From assembly GCF_025398335.1 (NCBI RefSeq), contig NZ_JAODOO010000010.1:103877-167876 (forward strand): 64,000 nucleotides of DNA, in the 5' to 3' direction. Source of the DNA: Clostridium sp. CX1. Its GTDB lineage: Bacteria > Bacillota > Clostridia > Clostridiales > Clostridiaceae. The translations under genes were made by a program, and so were the position numbers. Below, one piece after another: positions 26,387 to 34,739 of the stretch. The notes under the pieces are model-generated. The model saw only the letters and a list, made by a program, of their open reading frames with translations. It was not told the origin of the DNA and made no database searches. Each line of letters begins with the position of its first letter. Within the stretch, counting starts at the first letter, position 1.

Positions 26387-28180
26387 ATGAAATTTAACAA
26401 GTTAGGAACATATTTTTTATACGCTATTATATTGCTACCTATAGTAATTTCCCCTTTTGTATTTTTAAGAAACCCTAGTGTATCTGCTGAAGATATCTTC
26501 ACACAGTTTCAAAGCAGTTTAGGGTTAAATTTGGGAAAAGCAGACATGAATACAAAGAAATTTAAGGATTTGGTGGAAAAGGGAAGGATAAAAAAAGTTT
26601 ACTATAATAGAACTGATACTGTTCTTGATGCTGAGGAAGTAACAGGTAGAAGGATAACTTTTGAGAACCCTAGAGATATGCAGTTTATGGTATATCTATT
26701 ACAGCATAAAGTAGAAATTGAAAAGAGTGCTAGTTTACTTTCAGTAGCAATTACTTTGCTAATGTTTACTTTAATTATATTGATTATCATTAAAGTTTCT
26801 GCAATTAATGAGAAAAAAAAGGCTTATACTGCATCAACTAAAGCTAAGCTCCCCGAAGAATTTAATCAATCACCTTCTAGTAATGTGAGGTTCAGTGATG
26901 TGGCAGGAAATGAAGAAGCCAAGGAAAATATGATGGATATAATCCAGTTTCTAAAAGATCCAGAGAAATTTAAAAAATTTGGAGTTAAAATTCCTAAGGG
27001 TATAATCCTTTATGGGCCTCCAGGTACAGGAAAAACTCTTCTAGCAAAAGCATTAGCGGGAGAAACAGGAGCTTCCTTTATTTCTACCAGTGGTGCAAAT
27101 TTCGTTGAAAAATATGTAGGAGTAGGGGCATCTAGAATTAGAGCTTTATTTAATGGGGCTAGAGAAAAAGCTCCGGCAATAATTTTTATTGATGAAATAG
27201 ACGCTGTAGGTGGTAAAAGAGGGATAGAAGGAACAAGCGAAGATTTTAAAACCTTAAATCAGCTTCTTGTAGAAATGGACGGTTTTAAGAGTGATGAAAA
27301 TATTATTGTAGTAGCTGCCACAAACAGGCTAGATATTTTAGATGATGCGCTGCTGCGGGCTGGAAGGTTTGACAGACATGTGATGGTAGATCTACCTGAT
27401 TTAAATGCAAGGTATGAAATACTAAAAGTTCATGGTAAAAACAAGCCTTTATCAAAGGAAGTAGATTTATTTCAGGTAGCTAAACAGACTGTTTACATGA
27501 GTGGGGCAGATTTAGCTGGAGTAATGAATGAAGCTGCCATATATGCTATTAAAGAAAACTGTAATGAGATAAACTTAAAACATATAGATAAGGGAATAAA
27601 TAAGATTATTGCAGGAGATGAGAAAAAGGATAGATCCAATATAACACAACTAGAAAAGAAAATAACTGCTTATCATGAAGCAGGTCACGCACTAATAGCT
27701 AAAATGTTAAATAATGAAAGCGTTCCTAAAGTTTCCATAATACCAACTACTAAAGGAGCTGCTGGATATACCATTATAAATCCGGAAGAAAGAATGTTTC
27801 AAACAAAGGAAGAACTTCTAAATAAAATAAGTGGATTGTTAGGCGGAAGAGCAGCGGAGGAAATAATATTTGGCAAAGACAGTGTAACTGGCGGGGCCTC
27901 AAATGATTTACAGAGAGCAACAAGGATGGCGTTAACGCTTATAACAAAGTATGGAATGAGCGATAAATTAGGATTGGTTAGCTTTGATGATAGAGAAATA
28001 ACTTTACAAAATGAAATTATACTAAATGAAACTAAGGAAATCCTTGATAGTATTTATAAGGATACCTTAAATTATATACTAGTAAATAGAAAAAAACTTG
28101 AATTAGTAGCTAAAGAACTTTTAAATAGTGAAGTTATCCAGGAAAAAGAACTTGAAATATTATTGTCTAAATGTGTTTGA
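26387..28180 (+). CDS. FtsH-family membrane AAA protease
   Basis: A 597-aa ATP-dependent zinc metalloprotease anchored by two membrane segments (about 9-27 and 119-141) with a short external domain between them. Walker A is GPPGTGKT from residue 210, Walker B is IIFIDEIDAVG, and the second region of homology includes ALLRAGRFDRH. The zinc site is HEAGH at 430-434, and the third ligand is likely D507 in ASNDLQRATRMA. It is slightly shorter than housekeeping FtsH and may be a second paralogue, since no hpt/tilS neighbours are present. It would degrade membrane and short-lived cytosolic proteins. AAAGGAGAG precedes the ATG. Confidence 0.92.
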   Translation: MKFNKLGTYFLYAIILLPIVISPFVFLRNPSVSAEDIFTQFQSSLGLNLGKADMNTKKFKDLVEKGRIKKVYYNRTDTVLDAEEVTGRRITFENPRDMQFMVYLLQHKVEIEKSASLLSVAITLLMFTLIILIIIKVSAINEKKKAYTASTKAKLPEEFNQSPSSNVRFSDVAGNEEAKENMMDIIQFLKDPEKFKKFGVKIPKGIILYGPPGTGKTLLAKALAGETGASFISTSGANFVEKYVGVGASRIRALFNGAREKAPAIIFIDEIDAVGGKRGIEGTSEDFKTLNQLLVEMDGFKSDENIIVVAATNRLDILDDALLRAGRFDRHVMVDLPDLNARYEILKVHGKNKPLSKEVDLFQVAKQTVYMSGADLAGVMNEAAIYAIKENCNEINLKHIDKGINKIIAGDEKKDRSNITQLEKKITAYHEAGHALIAKMLNNESVPKVSIIPTTKGAAGYTIINPEERMFQTKEELLNKISGLLGGRAAEEIIFGKDSVTGGASNDLQRATRMALTLITKYGMSDKLGLVSFDDREITLQNEIILNETKEILDSIYKDTLNYILVNRKKLELVAKELLNSEVIQEKELEILLSKCV

Positions 28181-28202
28181 TCATTGTGAAAAAGAGGAGA
28201 TT

Positions 28203-28246
28203 GTAATAATAAGAAGTCCCCACCGGCATAAAACTGGTGGGGGAGA
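28203..28246 (+). mobile_element. Solo right-end hairpin resembling the TnpB element end
   Basis: AATAAGAAGTCC then CCCACC...GGTGGGG with an 8-nt-scale loop, then GGAG, closely matches the terminal hairpin of the TnpB element at 44874-44907 (ATAAGAAGTCC, CTCACTT...AAGTGGGG, GGAGG). No tnpB lies beside it. It may be an IS200/IS605-type remnant or minimal non-autonomous end, and may now terminate the ftsH-like gene. Confidence 0.5.
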
Positions 28247-28262
28247 TTTAAATTAAATCTTA

Positions 28263-28718
28263 TTAATGAGTTTGTATAATGTATACCCCTGCTACTAATA
28301 AGACAATCCCTAAAGCCCTTAAGGGACTTATATGGTGTATCGCAGCGCCAAAGGCACCAAAATGGTCAAAAACTACAGTAAGAAATATCTGTCCACCTAT
28401 CACTAAGCTTATCATATTGGCAAAACCTATTTTTGGAGGAGCTATTATAGTAGTAAACACATAAAAGGCACCGAATATTCCTCCTGTCCACATCCACCAA
28501 CTTGTACTTTTAATGCTAGCTAAGGTTGGTTTTGCTCCTATTCCATAGGTTAAGGAAAGAAAAAAGCCTATGGCAAGAGCTATGGCACCTATTGAAAAAC
28601 TAATAAAAGAAGTCAGCATAGGATCGCCAAGATTAGAACGAAGTTTGCCGTTAATTGCTACCTGTGTTGCTATAGCTAAGCCTGAAAGCAGGGACAGCAA
28701 ATAGTAAATACTTTTCAT
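28263..28718 (-). CDS. YdcZ/DUF606-family DMT-type membrane protein
   Basis: A 151-aa protein with about five hydrophobic helices covering almost the whole length, matching the YdcZ (DUF606) group of the drug/metabolite transporter superfamily: ATQVAINGKLRSNLGDP near the N-terminus and WMWTGGIFGAFYV in the middle. Members are often half-size and dimerise. AGAGGTG precedes the ATG. It is convergent with the ftsH-like gene and divergent from cca. The substrate is unknown. Confidence 0.85.
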   Translation of the reverse strand: MKSIYYLLSLLSGLAIATQVAINGKLRSNLGDPMLTSFISFSIGAIALAIGFFLSLTYGIGAKPTLASIKSTSWWMWTGGIFGAFYVFTTIIAPPKIGFANMISLVIGGQIFLTVVFDHFGAFGAAIHHISPLRALGIVLLVAGVYIIQTH

Positions 28719-28931
28719 TTTTCACACCTCTTTTGTATGTCTTTTAAAGGCAAAGAAAAATATATTATTCCACAGTATTTATTATATCATATTAAGGGTA
28801 AATTTGTAATAAAATGCTATTATTCAACCTTTGCAGATTTATTTAATTATATTTAGAATAAATTTGTTATAATAAAAAAGAAAGATAGTATTTTGAGATG
28901 ACTAAACTTAATATAACATTTTGGAGGTTTT

Positions 28932-30266
28932 ATGTTTATACCAAGTGATGTAAAAATGATTTTAGACACTTTTAAGAATAATGGATACGAATCTTATATA
29001 GTAGGGGGAAGTGTACGTGATTCTCAAATTGGGTCATCTTTACCGAAGGATTATGATGTAACTACTAATGCTTTACCAGAAGAAATCATTAAGCTCTTTG
29101 ATAAAACTATACCTACAGGCATAGAACATGGAACTGTTACAGTTATGATAAATGGAGTTGGGTATGAAGTTACGACTTATAGAATAGATGGTAAATACCT
29201 AGACAATAGGAGACCGGATGCTGTTACCTTTGTTTCAAATTTAAAAGAAGACTTAGCTAGAAGAGACTTTACAATAAATGCCTTAGCTTATAATGATGAA
29301 AAGGGTCTCGTAGATTATTTTGGTGGTATAGAAGATTTACAAAATAAAATAATTAGAGCAGTGGGAGAGCCTAATAAGAGATTTCAAGAGGATGCATTAA
29401 GAATGCTTAGAGCTATTCGCTTTTCTTCTAGGTTAGATTTTCATATAGAAGAAAAAACTTTAGAGGCTATAAAAGCAAATTGTAACCTTATATTAAATGT
29501 AAGCAATGAAAGAATTAGGGATGAATTATGTAAAATACTGACATATGATAATTCGAGAAAAGCTTTAAGATTGCTTGAAGAGACTAAATTATTAAAGCTT
29601 ATACTACCAGAACTTCAAGCAGCAGTAGGCTTTAATCAGCAAAATCCACACCATGACAAAGATGTATTTGAACACACTTTATCTGTTGTCGAAAAATGCC
29701 CACCAGAAATAAATTTGAGATTAGCAGCATTGTTACACGATATAGGTAAGCCGCAGTGTTTTACAACTGATAAGAAAGGCATAGGTCATTTTTATGGTCA
29801 TGATAAAAAAGGTGCTATACTGTCGGAGCAAATACTTAGGAGACTTAAATTTGATAATCAAAGTATAAGTAAAATTAGTATTTTAGTAAGAGAGCATATG
29901 AATGTACTAGAAAAACCAACTGATGCTTCTGTAAAACGGCTTATTAATAGGGTTGGTAAGGATTTAATAGATGACCTTTTCGCCTTGCAAAGAGCAGATG
30001 CTTTAGGTTCTGTTTCTCCTGAAGTACGTTTAAAACAAATCGATAAAGTAGTAGAAAAAGTAAACTCTATTTTAGAATCTAAAGTTCCCTTATCCATAAA
30101 AGAACTTGCAGTAAAGGGTAATGATTTAATAGAACAATTTTCTCTTAAACCAGGGAAAGAGATAGGAGATATGCTTAGGTTTCTTTTGGATAAAGTGTTG
30201 GAGAATCCGCAACTTAATAGCAGAGAGAAACTTTTAGCTATAGTTTATGATAAATATATCAAATAA
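28932..30266 (+). CDS. cca: CCA tRNA nucleotidyltransferase (HD-domain type)
   Basis: A 444-aa class II tRNA nucleotidyltransferase that builds or repairs the 3' CCA end. GGSVRD (25-30) binds nucleotide, and D40 and D42 (KDYD) are the catalytic metal ligands. RRDFTINALAYN and EDALRMLRAIRFSSRL are conserved head/neck motifs. A C-terminal HD domain (HTLSVVEKC, LLHDIGKP, HFYGHDKKGA) is typical of the bacterial HD subgroup with phosphatase/phosphodiesterase activity. TTGGAGG precedes the ATG. A decayed relative is found in two pieces at 43161-43362 and 44912-45004. Confidence 0.95.
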   Translation: MFIPSDVKMILDTFKNNGYESYIVGGSVRDSQIGSSLPKDYDVTTNALPEEIIKLFDKTIPTGIEHGTVTVMINGVGYEVTTYRIDGKYLDNRRPDAVTFVSNLKEDLARRDFTINALAYNDEKGLVDYFGGIEDLQNKIIRAVGEPNKRFQEDALRMLRAIRFSSRLDFHIEEKTLEAIKANCNLILNVSNERIRDELCKILTYDNSRKALRLLEETKLLKLILPELQAAVGFNQQNPHHDKDVFEHTLSVVEKCPPEINLRLAALLHDIGKPQCFTTDKKGIGHFYGHDKKGAILSEQILRRLKFDNQSISKISILVREHMNVLEKPTDASVKRLINRVGKDLIDDLFALQRADALGSVSPEVRLKQIDKVVEKVNSILESKVPLSIKELAVKGNDLIEQFSLKPGKEIGDMLRFLLDKVLENPQLNSREKLLAIVYDKYIK

Positions 30267-30300
30267 AAAACTAAATTTGTATATCTAAGAATAGCATTTT

Positions 30301-30345
30301 AAAGAGCCAATTAGAGTGATTAGGAACCACACCAACTGGCTCTTT
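30301..30345. terminator. Bidirectional terminator between cca and small membrane gene
   Basis: AAAGAGCCA (30301-30309) pairs with TGGCTCTTT (30337-30345). It sits between convergent genes and abuts the stop of the minus-strand gene. Confidence 0.65.
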
Positions 30346-30945
30346 CTAAATTTCTGATTTCTTAACAAATTTATTGATTTCGTTTTGAATGGTATAGGAT
30401 ATAATTGGCATGGATATTATAGCGTTTTTATAAAGTTTTGTATGAATTCTAGAAAATAGTCTTGATAGTAACGTTTTTTGTGGCCATATTATAAAAGTAT
30501 TTTTATCTGGATAAATTATAATATCATACTGCATCTTATTATGAGTGATTCGAATATAATGTTTTAAATTTTCCACTTTCATATTTAACTGTGTTAAAGG
30601 TAATGTAATTAAATCAATGATTTGATCTTTTGGCATTAAAACCGGCAAAGTAAATGCCGTAGCTCTAAGTTTATCGACTTTAAAAGCTGCAATAATATTT
30701 ATAATTAAGAAAGATGCACATATTCCCATCAAAATTGAAATAATTGAACCAACATCTTTCTTAAAAGAGATAATAAAAATTATTGATAAAATAGCATAAA
30801 ATATGTTAAACTTTTTTAGTTCATTTTTAAAAGGAGCTGGAGATGATAAATTAAGATAATTATAATCTTTAAATTCAGTGCCATGATTTCCTGTAAGTTT
30901 TGATGTGCTGATAAGTGACTGTTTTTTTATTTTATTGAACATCAT
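30346..30945 (-). CDS. Hypothetical two-helix membrane protein
   Basis: Not recognised. A 199-aa protein with two adjacent membrane segments (about 48-63 and 68-88), a basic N-terminal tail, and a C-terminal cytoplasmic part with alternating beta-like strands (YIRITHNKMQYDIIIYPDK). GGAGG lies before the ATG. It follows a 68-aa membrane protein gene on the same strand with 28 bp between, probably one transcript, and is divergent from the dynamin-like cluster. Confidence 0.65.
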   Translation of the reverse strand: MMFNKIKKQSLISTSKLTGNHGTEFKDYNYLNLSSPAPFKNELKKFNIFYAILSIIFIISFKKDVGSIISILMGICASFLIINIIAAFKVDKLRATAFTLPVLMPKDQIIDLITLPLTQLNMKVENLKHYIRITHNKMQYDIIIYPDKNTFIIWPQKTLLSRLFSRIHTKLYKNAIISMPIISYTIQNEINKFVKKSEI

Positions 30946-30973
30946 GAAATACCTCCATATCTAAAATAAGTAT

Positions 30974-31180
30974 TTATTTTCTTCCTACACCTAATAATGA
31001 TAGTACAATCCAAATAGGAATAGTAAGCCAGCCCAAAAATAGGGACCAAAATATGTTTCTAAATATAAAATTTGAAGAGGATTCTATGTAAACATAATTT
31101 AGTCCTAATACTCTTGTCTTAACAAAATTTATTGACTTAGAACCGAGCCATAAATAAAGTATAACCACCAATATTGCCAT
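30974..31180 (-). CDS. Small membrane protein
   Basis: Not recognised. A 68-aa protein with two hydrophobic segments (about 2-13 and 43-62). AAGGTGG lies 8 nt before the ATG, which supports translation despite the size. First gene of the two-gene minus-strand unit facing away from the dynamin-like cluster. Whether it belongs functionally to that cluster is unknown. Confidence 0.6.
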   Translation of the reverse strand: MAILVVILYLWLGSKSINFVKTRVLGLNYVYIESSSNFIFRNIFWSLFLGWLTIPIWIVLSLLGVGRK

Positions 31181-31390
31181 TTTTCATTCCACCTTACATA
31201 AAGTTATTTTCCTTGCAACAGATTTATTTTAAATAGTAATCAATGTGAAAGTATTCAGTTCAGAAGTTTTGTTTATCCAGTATCAAATTTAAAAAAAATC
31301 ATAAATTCACATCCTTTGTTGTCTTTATTTAGAATTGGTTTATATCTTAGGTAGATTTTACAACTAAACAGATACGTATATAAATACATT

Positions 31391-31425
31391 TGAGTTCCGA
31401 ATTTTATATAAAAAATCGGAACTCA
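31391..31425. promoter_or_regulatory. Inverted repeat directly upstream of the dynamin-cluster promoter
   Basis: TGAGTTCCGAATTTT (31391-31405) pairs with AAAAATCGGAACTCA (31411-31425), 14 of 15 positions, with a 5-nt loop. It ends 5 bp before the predicted -35 box, fitting an operator or an insulating terminator. The rest of 31181-31521 is AT-rich without genes. Confidence 0.55.
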
Positions 31426-31430
31426 TTAGG

Positions 31431-31459
31431 TTGAAGAAATATGTAAAAATAAATATAAT
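31431..31459 (+). promoter_or_regulatory. Predicted sigma-A promoter of the dynamin-like cluster
   Basis: TTGAAG (31431-31436), 17-bp spacer, TATAAT (31454-31459). It lies 63 bp before the TTG start of the first gene. Confidence 0.55.
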
Positions 31460-31521
31460 TTGTATCATAAAGAAATACATGAACATAGTGGTAAAAACAT
31501 AGAAAAGGTGGGGGGACTACA

Positions 31522-32865
31522 TTGAACTTAAAAGATATTGATAAGGATTTATATGATATTATGGATATGAACGAAGATGAATTTACGGATTATATGATTG
31601 AGGAGTATAATAAGAAGCCTTCTGATAGTGAAATTATTGTTAAAAGTGGGAAAACAATAGAGAATCTTATTAACGAAATAAATGCATATCATGATAAACT
31701 TGTATTTTTAGCTTATAAGTATGAACTTTCCTTAAAAAATAAAGCTGCTTTTATATTAAAGCTTTGCCAGCATAAAGAGAACATTTATGAGCTTATGCCA
31801 TTGCTGTCTTGTTTTATATGTAGGACCGACTATTTATTTGAATTAAAGAGTAAAAAGACATCAATTAGAAATGAAGGAGGATTAGCTGAGTATCTATTAT
31901 TAAAGGAAGATATAGATGCTTTTGAAAAAAACGTCAAACAAGTATATTTAAATATAGAAAAATATAGGCAACTTTCAAAGAAAATTAAAGTAGGTAGTAG
32001 TAACATAAATCAGGACATATCTTCTAAAAATAAGAAGCTGCTTGTAAAGCTATATAAGCAGTATGTTCAGAGAAAAGGTAAAAACAAGGATAAAAAACAA
32101 ATAGATAGCGAAAACAAGTTTATAGAGGAAAACATAGAGCAGATACATAATTTTGCCATGGAAACCGCAGAAAGGCAAAGATTATACCCACTTATAGTTT
32201 TTCAACTGTTCATTCATTATAAGACAAAGATTACTAAAGAGATGGAACTACTGAATAGAAGTAATTTACTAAAATACAAAAAATATGATGCTGTAGAAAA
32301 GGACAATGGCAAGAATTTCAACACATATTCTAATTATATAGCTTTATTTTTAGAGTTAGTAGATAATTTTTCAGATGTATGCGATATATCACTCTGCATG
32401 CATGGTTTTGAAAAAACATCAAATCTTGTTGAATGGTTAGTTAACAACAGTCTATATAAAAATATTTTTCACTATACTATTTATTCACTTGTTGGATCAA
32501 CTTATAGCTCAATTTTCTATGAAGAATCTATATTTTGGACTGATTCTAATTTAAGTATTGATGATTATAATGATTTTGAAGTTAGAGATGAGGATAACCA
32601 AAGTAATAAAGGACAGTATTTATCAACATTAATAGAAAGCAAGTTGGAAGAGAAAGATGTGTTAGAGTATTTAAATGAATATGCTAAGGGTAGAAGACAG
32701 GCTGCTAAATTTATAAAAAACTTTGCCTATAATTTTCTTAAATCAAATAATTGTAAGCTAGCAAATAGGGAGGAGGAAGGGTATATTTTTCTAATCTTTG
32801 AGGGAGAGTTTCAAGCAAAGGCAGATGATGTTATAAAACAAAGGGTAGTAGAATTATTAGAATAG
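31522..32865 (+). CDS. Unknown helical protein, first gene of dynamin-like cluster
   Basis: Not recognised. A 447-aa, strongly charged, mostly helical protein without signal peptide or membrane segment; the middle (about 170-205) is Lys-rich and probably coiled coil. It starts with TTG at 31522 after GGTGGGGGGA. It is preceded by a clear promoter and inverted repeat and followed after 200 bp by the first GTPase. Location at the head of the cluster suggests a regulator, adaptor or sensor; that is inference only. Confidence 0.65.
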   Translation: MNLKDIDKDLYDIMDMNEDEFTDYMIEEYNKKPSDSEIIVKSGKTIENLINEINAYHDKLVFLAYKYELSLKNKAAFILKLCQHKENIYELMPLLSCFICRTDYLFELKSKKTSIRNEGGLAEYLLLKEDIDAFEKNVKQVYLNIEKYRQLSKKIKVGSSNINQDISSKNKKLLVKLYKQYVQRKGKNKDKKQIDSENKFIEENIEQIHNFAMETAERQRLYPLIVFQLFIHYKTKITKEMELLNRSNLLKYKKYDAVEKDNGKNFNTYSNYIALFLELVDNFSDVCDISLCMHGFEKTSNLVEWLVNNSLYKNIFHYTIYSLVGSTYSSIFYEESIFWTDSNLSIDDYNDFEVRDEDNQSNKGQYLSTLIESKLEEKDVLEYLNEYAKGRRQAAKFIKNFAYNFLKSNNCKLANREEEGYIFLIFEGEFQAKADDVIKQRVVELLE

Positions 32866-33065
32866 GTAACAATGATTAATATTAGCACTTTGTGAGTAAT
32901 ATGGCAAAATGATGTATATCCATGTATAATTGTTTGTGCATAGGATAATGCCAAAAAATGTGTAAAACTTATTATTTATATGAAAGGTTTGAACTATCTA
33001 AAAACATAAGGAAAGATAAATTAATAGTTTTAAAATTAATTATTATAAACAAGGGGAGATTAATA

Positions 33066-34739
33066 TTGAAAGATTCAGCAATAGCACTAAAATATAAAGA
33101 GATTTTTAGCGAATACATTCTAATCTCTGAGAGATATGGATTACCAGTTGATTCAATAAAAGATAATATACATCAAATAGATAATTTTAGAGTCACTACA
33201 CCGGTAGTCGGAGGTTTTAGTACAGGCAAAAGTTCTATGATAAATGCATTACTAGGGAAAGATATTTTGCCAGTTGAAATTACTCCTGAAACAGCTATAC
33301 CAACTGAAATCACATATGGTCATAATAAGGTACAGCTATATCAAAATGATGAAGTAAAAGAAATTAGTATTGATGATTTAAGGAATGGAAATTTCAATGT
33401 AGATAATACCAAACTAATAAGGTTAGAGTATGAAAATGATTTTTTAGAAATTATACAGGCTGTAAAGATTGTAGATATGCCAGGCTTTGATTCAGGCATA
33501 GAAATACATAACAAATCCATTAATAACTATTTATCTAACAGTCTAGCATATATTTTAACTTTTAGTGCAGAGGAGCCTGTTATTAAAGAAAGCATAGCAA
33601 ACTTTTTAAATGAACTTAAAATATACGATGTTCCTGTTTATGTAGTTATAACCAAATGTGATAAAGTTACAAAAAGCACTTTAGAAGAAGTGAAGAAATT
33701 TTTAAAGGTTAACATACCAAAAGTATTGAATATACCAAATATAAAAATTGTTTGCGTAGAAGCTCAAGATGATATTGATGTACCAGAGTTAAAAGAAATT
33801 CTGAAGGAAATTCAAAAAAATTCAGATAAAATATTTGAGACAGAATTTTCTAGAAAATTAAAAGCAAATTTAAAACCATTAGAAAATTATTTGGTTTCAA
33901 GAATAAATAATTCAAAGCTGTCTGTTTCTGAATTAGATGAAAAAATTAAGGCATTGGAAAGACAAATAGATAACATCATGAGTAATTTAGAAAAAGAGAA
34001 GAATACCTTTGATATTCAAGCACAGAAATGTATAGATAAGATTAAACAGCGTATAGAAACTGATTTAAGAGCAGCTTCACAGTCTTTAGAAAGTATGATG
34101 TTAAATGGTAGTGATATTAAGGACAAGGTTAACATGATTGTTAGAAGTGCAGTAATGAATGGTGTTAAGACTGAATTAGAACCTCGTTTACAGAAATACT
34201 TAAAAAATGTAACAGAGCTTATCGATGTTAACATTCTACAGGATACCAATATTGAATTGAATGGTATACAGGTTGCCGCAGATAATATGGTTAAGAATGT
34301 TATTTTAAACAGTCTACCAATTGCCTTTGCAGCTATAGGAAGTGCTATTGCAACAATACCAGCATTAGCAGCATTAGGTAGTTTTGCAGGACCTTTAGGG
34401 GTTATTATAGGTGGTGCAATCGGTGCCTTTGTAGAAAGTGCATTTAAGTCAAAACAGGAAAATGACAGGCGAGAACTTGCTAGGCAAAAGGTACAGAATG
34501 AAATTATTCCTGGAACTGTAGAACAAACAAGTATAAGTGTTGAAACAGAAATCAAGGCTTATATTGCACAGGTAAATGATGAGATTTTTGCAAATATTAA
34601 AGAACAAAAGCGTACTATGCAGAAAGCTTTAGAGGATAACAAACAGAAGAAACTATTAGAAGAACAGCAAAATCAACAGGAATTAGAGGAAATTAATGCT
34701 GATTTATTAAAGATAAGGAGTGTAGTAAATGGATTATGA
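33066..34739 (+). CDS. Dynamin-like GTPase with hydrophobic membrane segment
   Basis: A 557-aa dynamin-superfamily GTPase. G1 is GGFSTGKSS with K55, the G2 region is TPETAIPTE, G3 is DMPGFDSG from D137, and G4 is TKCD at 196-199. After the G domain come coiled-coil helices (about 280-340) and a strongly hydrophobic Ala/Gly-rich stretch at about 412-460, typical of membrane-inserting hairpins in bacterial dynamin-like proteins. A TTG start at 33066 is preferred (AAGGGGAG 7 nt upstream) over an in-frame ATG at 32958 without a site. It overlaps the next GTPase gene by 11 bp, matching the paired arrangement seen in other bacterial dynamin-like systems. Probable membrane binding or remodelling. 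Confidence 0.85.
   Translation: MKDSAIALKYKEIFSEYILISERYGLPVDSIKDNIHQIDNFRVTTPVVGGFSTGKSSMINALLGKDILPVEITPETAIPTEITYGHNKVQLYQNDEVKEISIDDLRNGNFNVDNTKLIRLEYENDFLEIIQAVKIVDMPGFDSGIEIHNKSINNYLSNSLAYILTFSAEEPVIKESIANFLNELKIYDVPVYVVITKCDKVTKSTLEEVKKFLKVNIPKVLNIPNIKIVCVEAQDDIDVPELKEILKEIQKNSDKIFETEFSRKLKANLKPLENYLVSRINNSKLSVSELDEKIKALERQIDNIMSNLEKEKNTFDIQAQKCIDKIKQRIETDLRAASQSLESMMLNGSDIKDKVNMIVRSAVMNGVKTELEPRLQKYLKNVTELIDVNILQDTNIELNGIQVAADNMVKNVILNSLPIAFAAIGSAIATIPALAALGSFAGPLGVIIGGAIGAFVESAFKSKQENDRRELARQKVQNEIIPGTVEQTSISVETEIKAYIAQVNDEIFANIKEQKRTMQKALEDNKQKKLLEEQQNQQELEEINADLLKIRSVVNGL

Noticed and set aside
34016..34555. 179-codon minus-strand frame inside the first dynamin-like GTPase gene
   Set aside because: Antisense shadow of a gene with clear GTPase motifs and a hydrophobic segment; no ribosome binding site.
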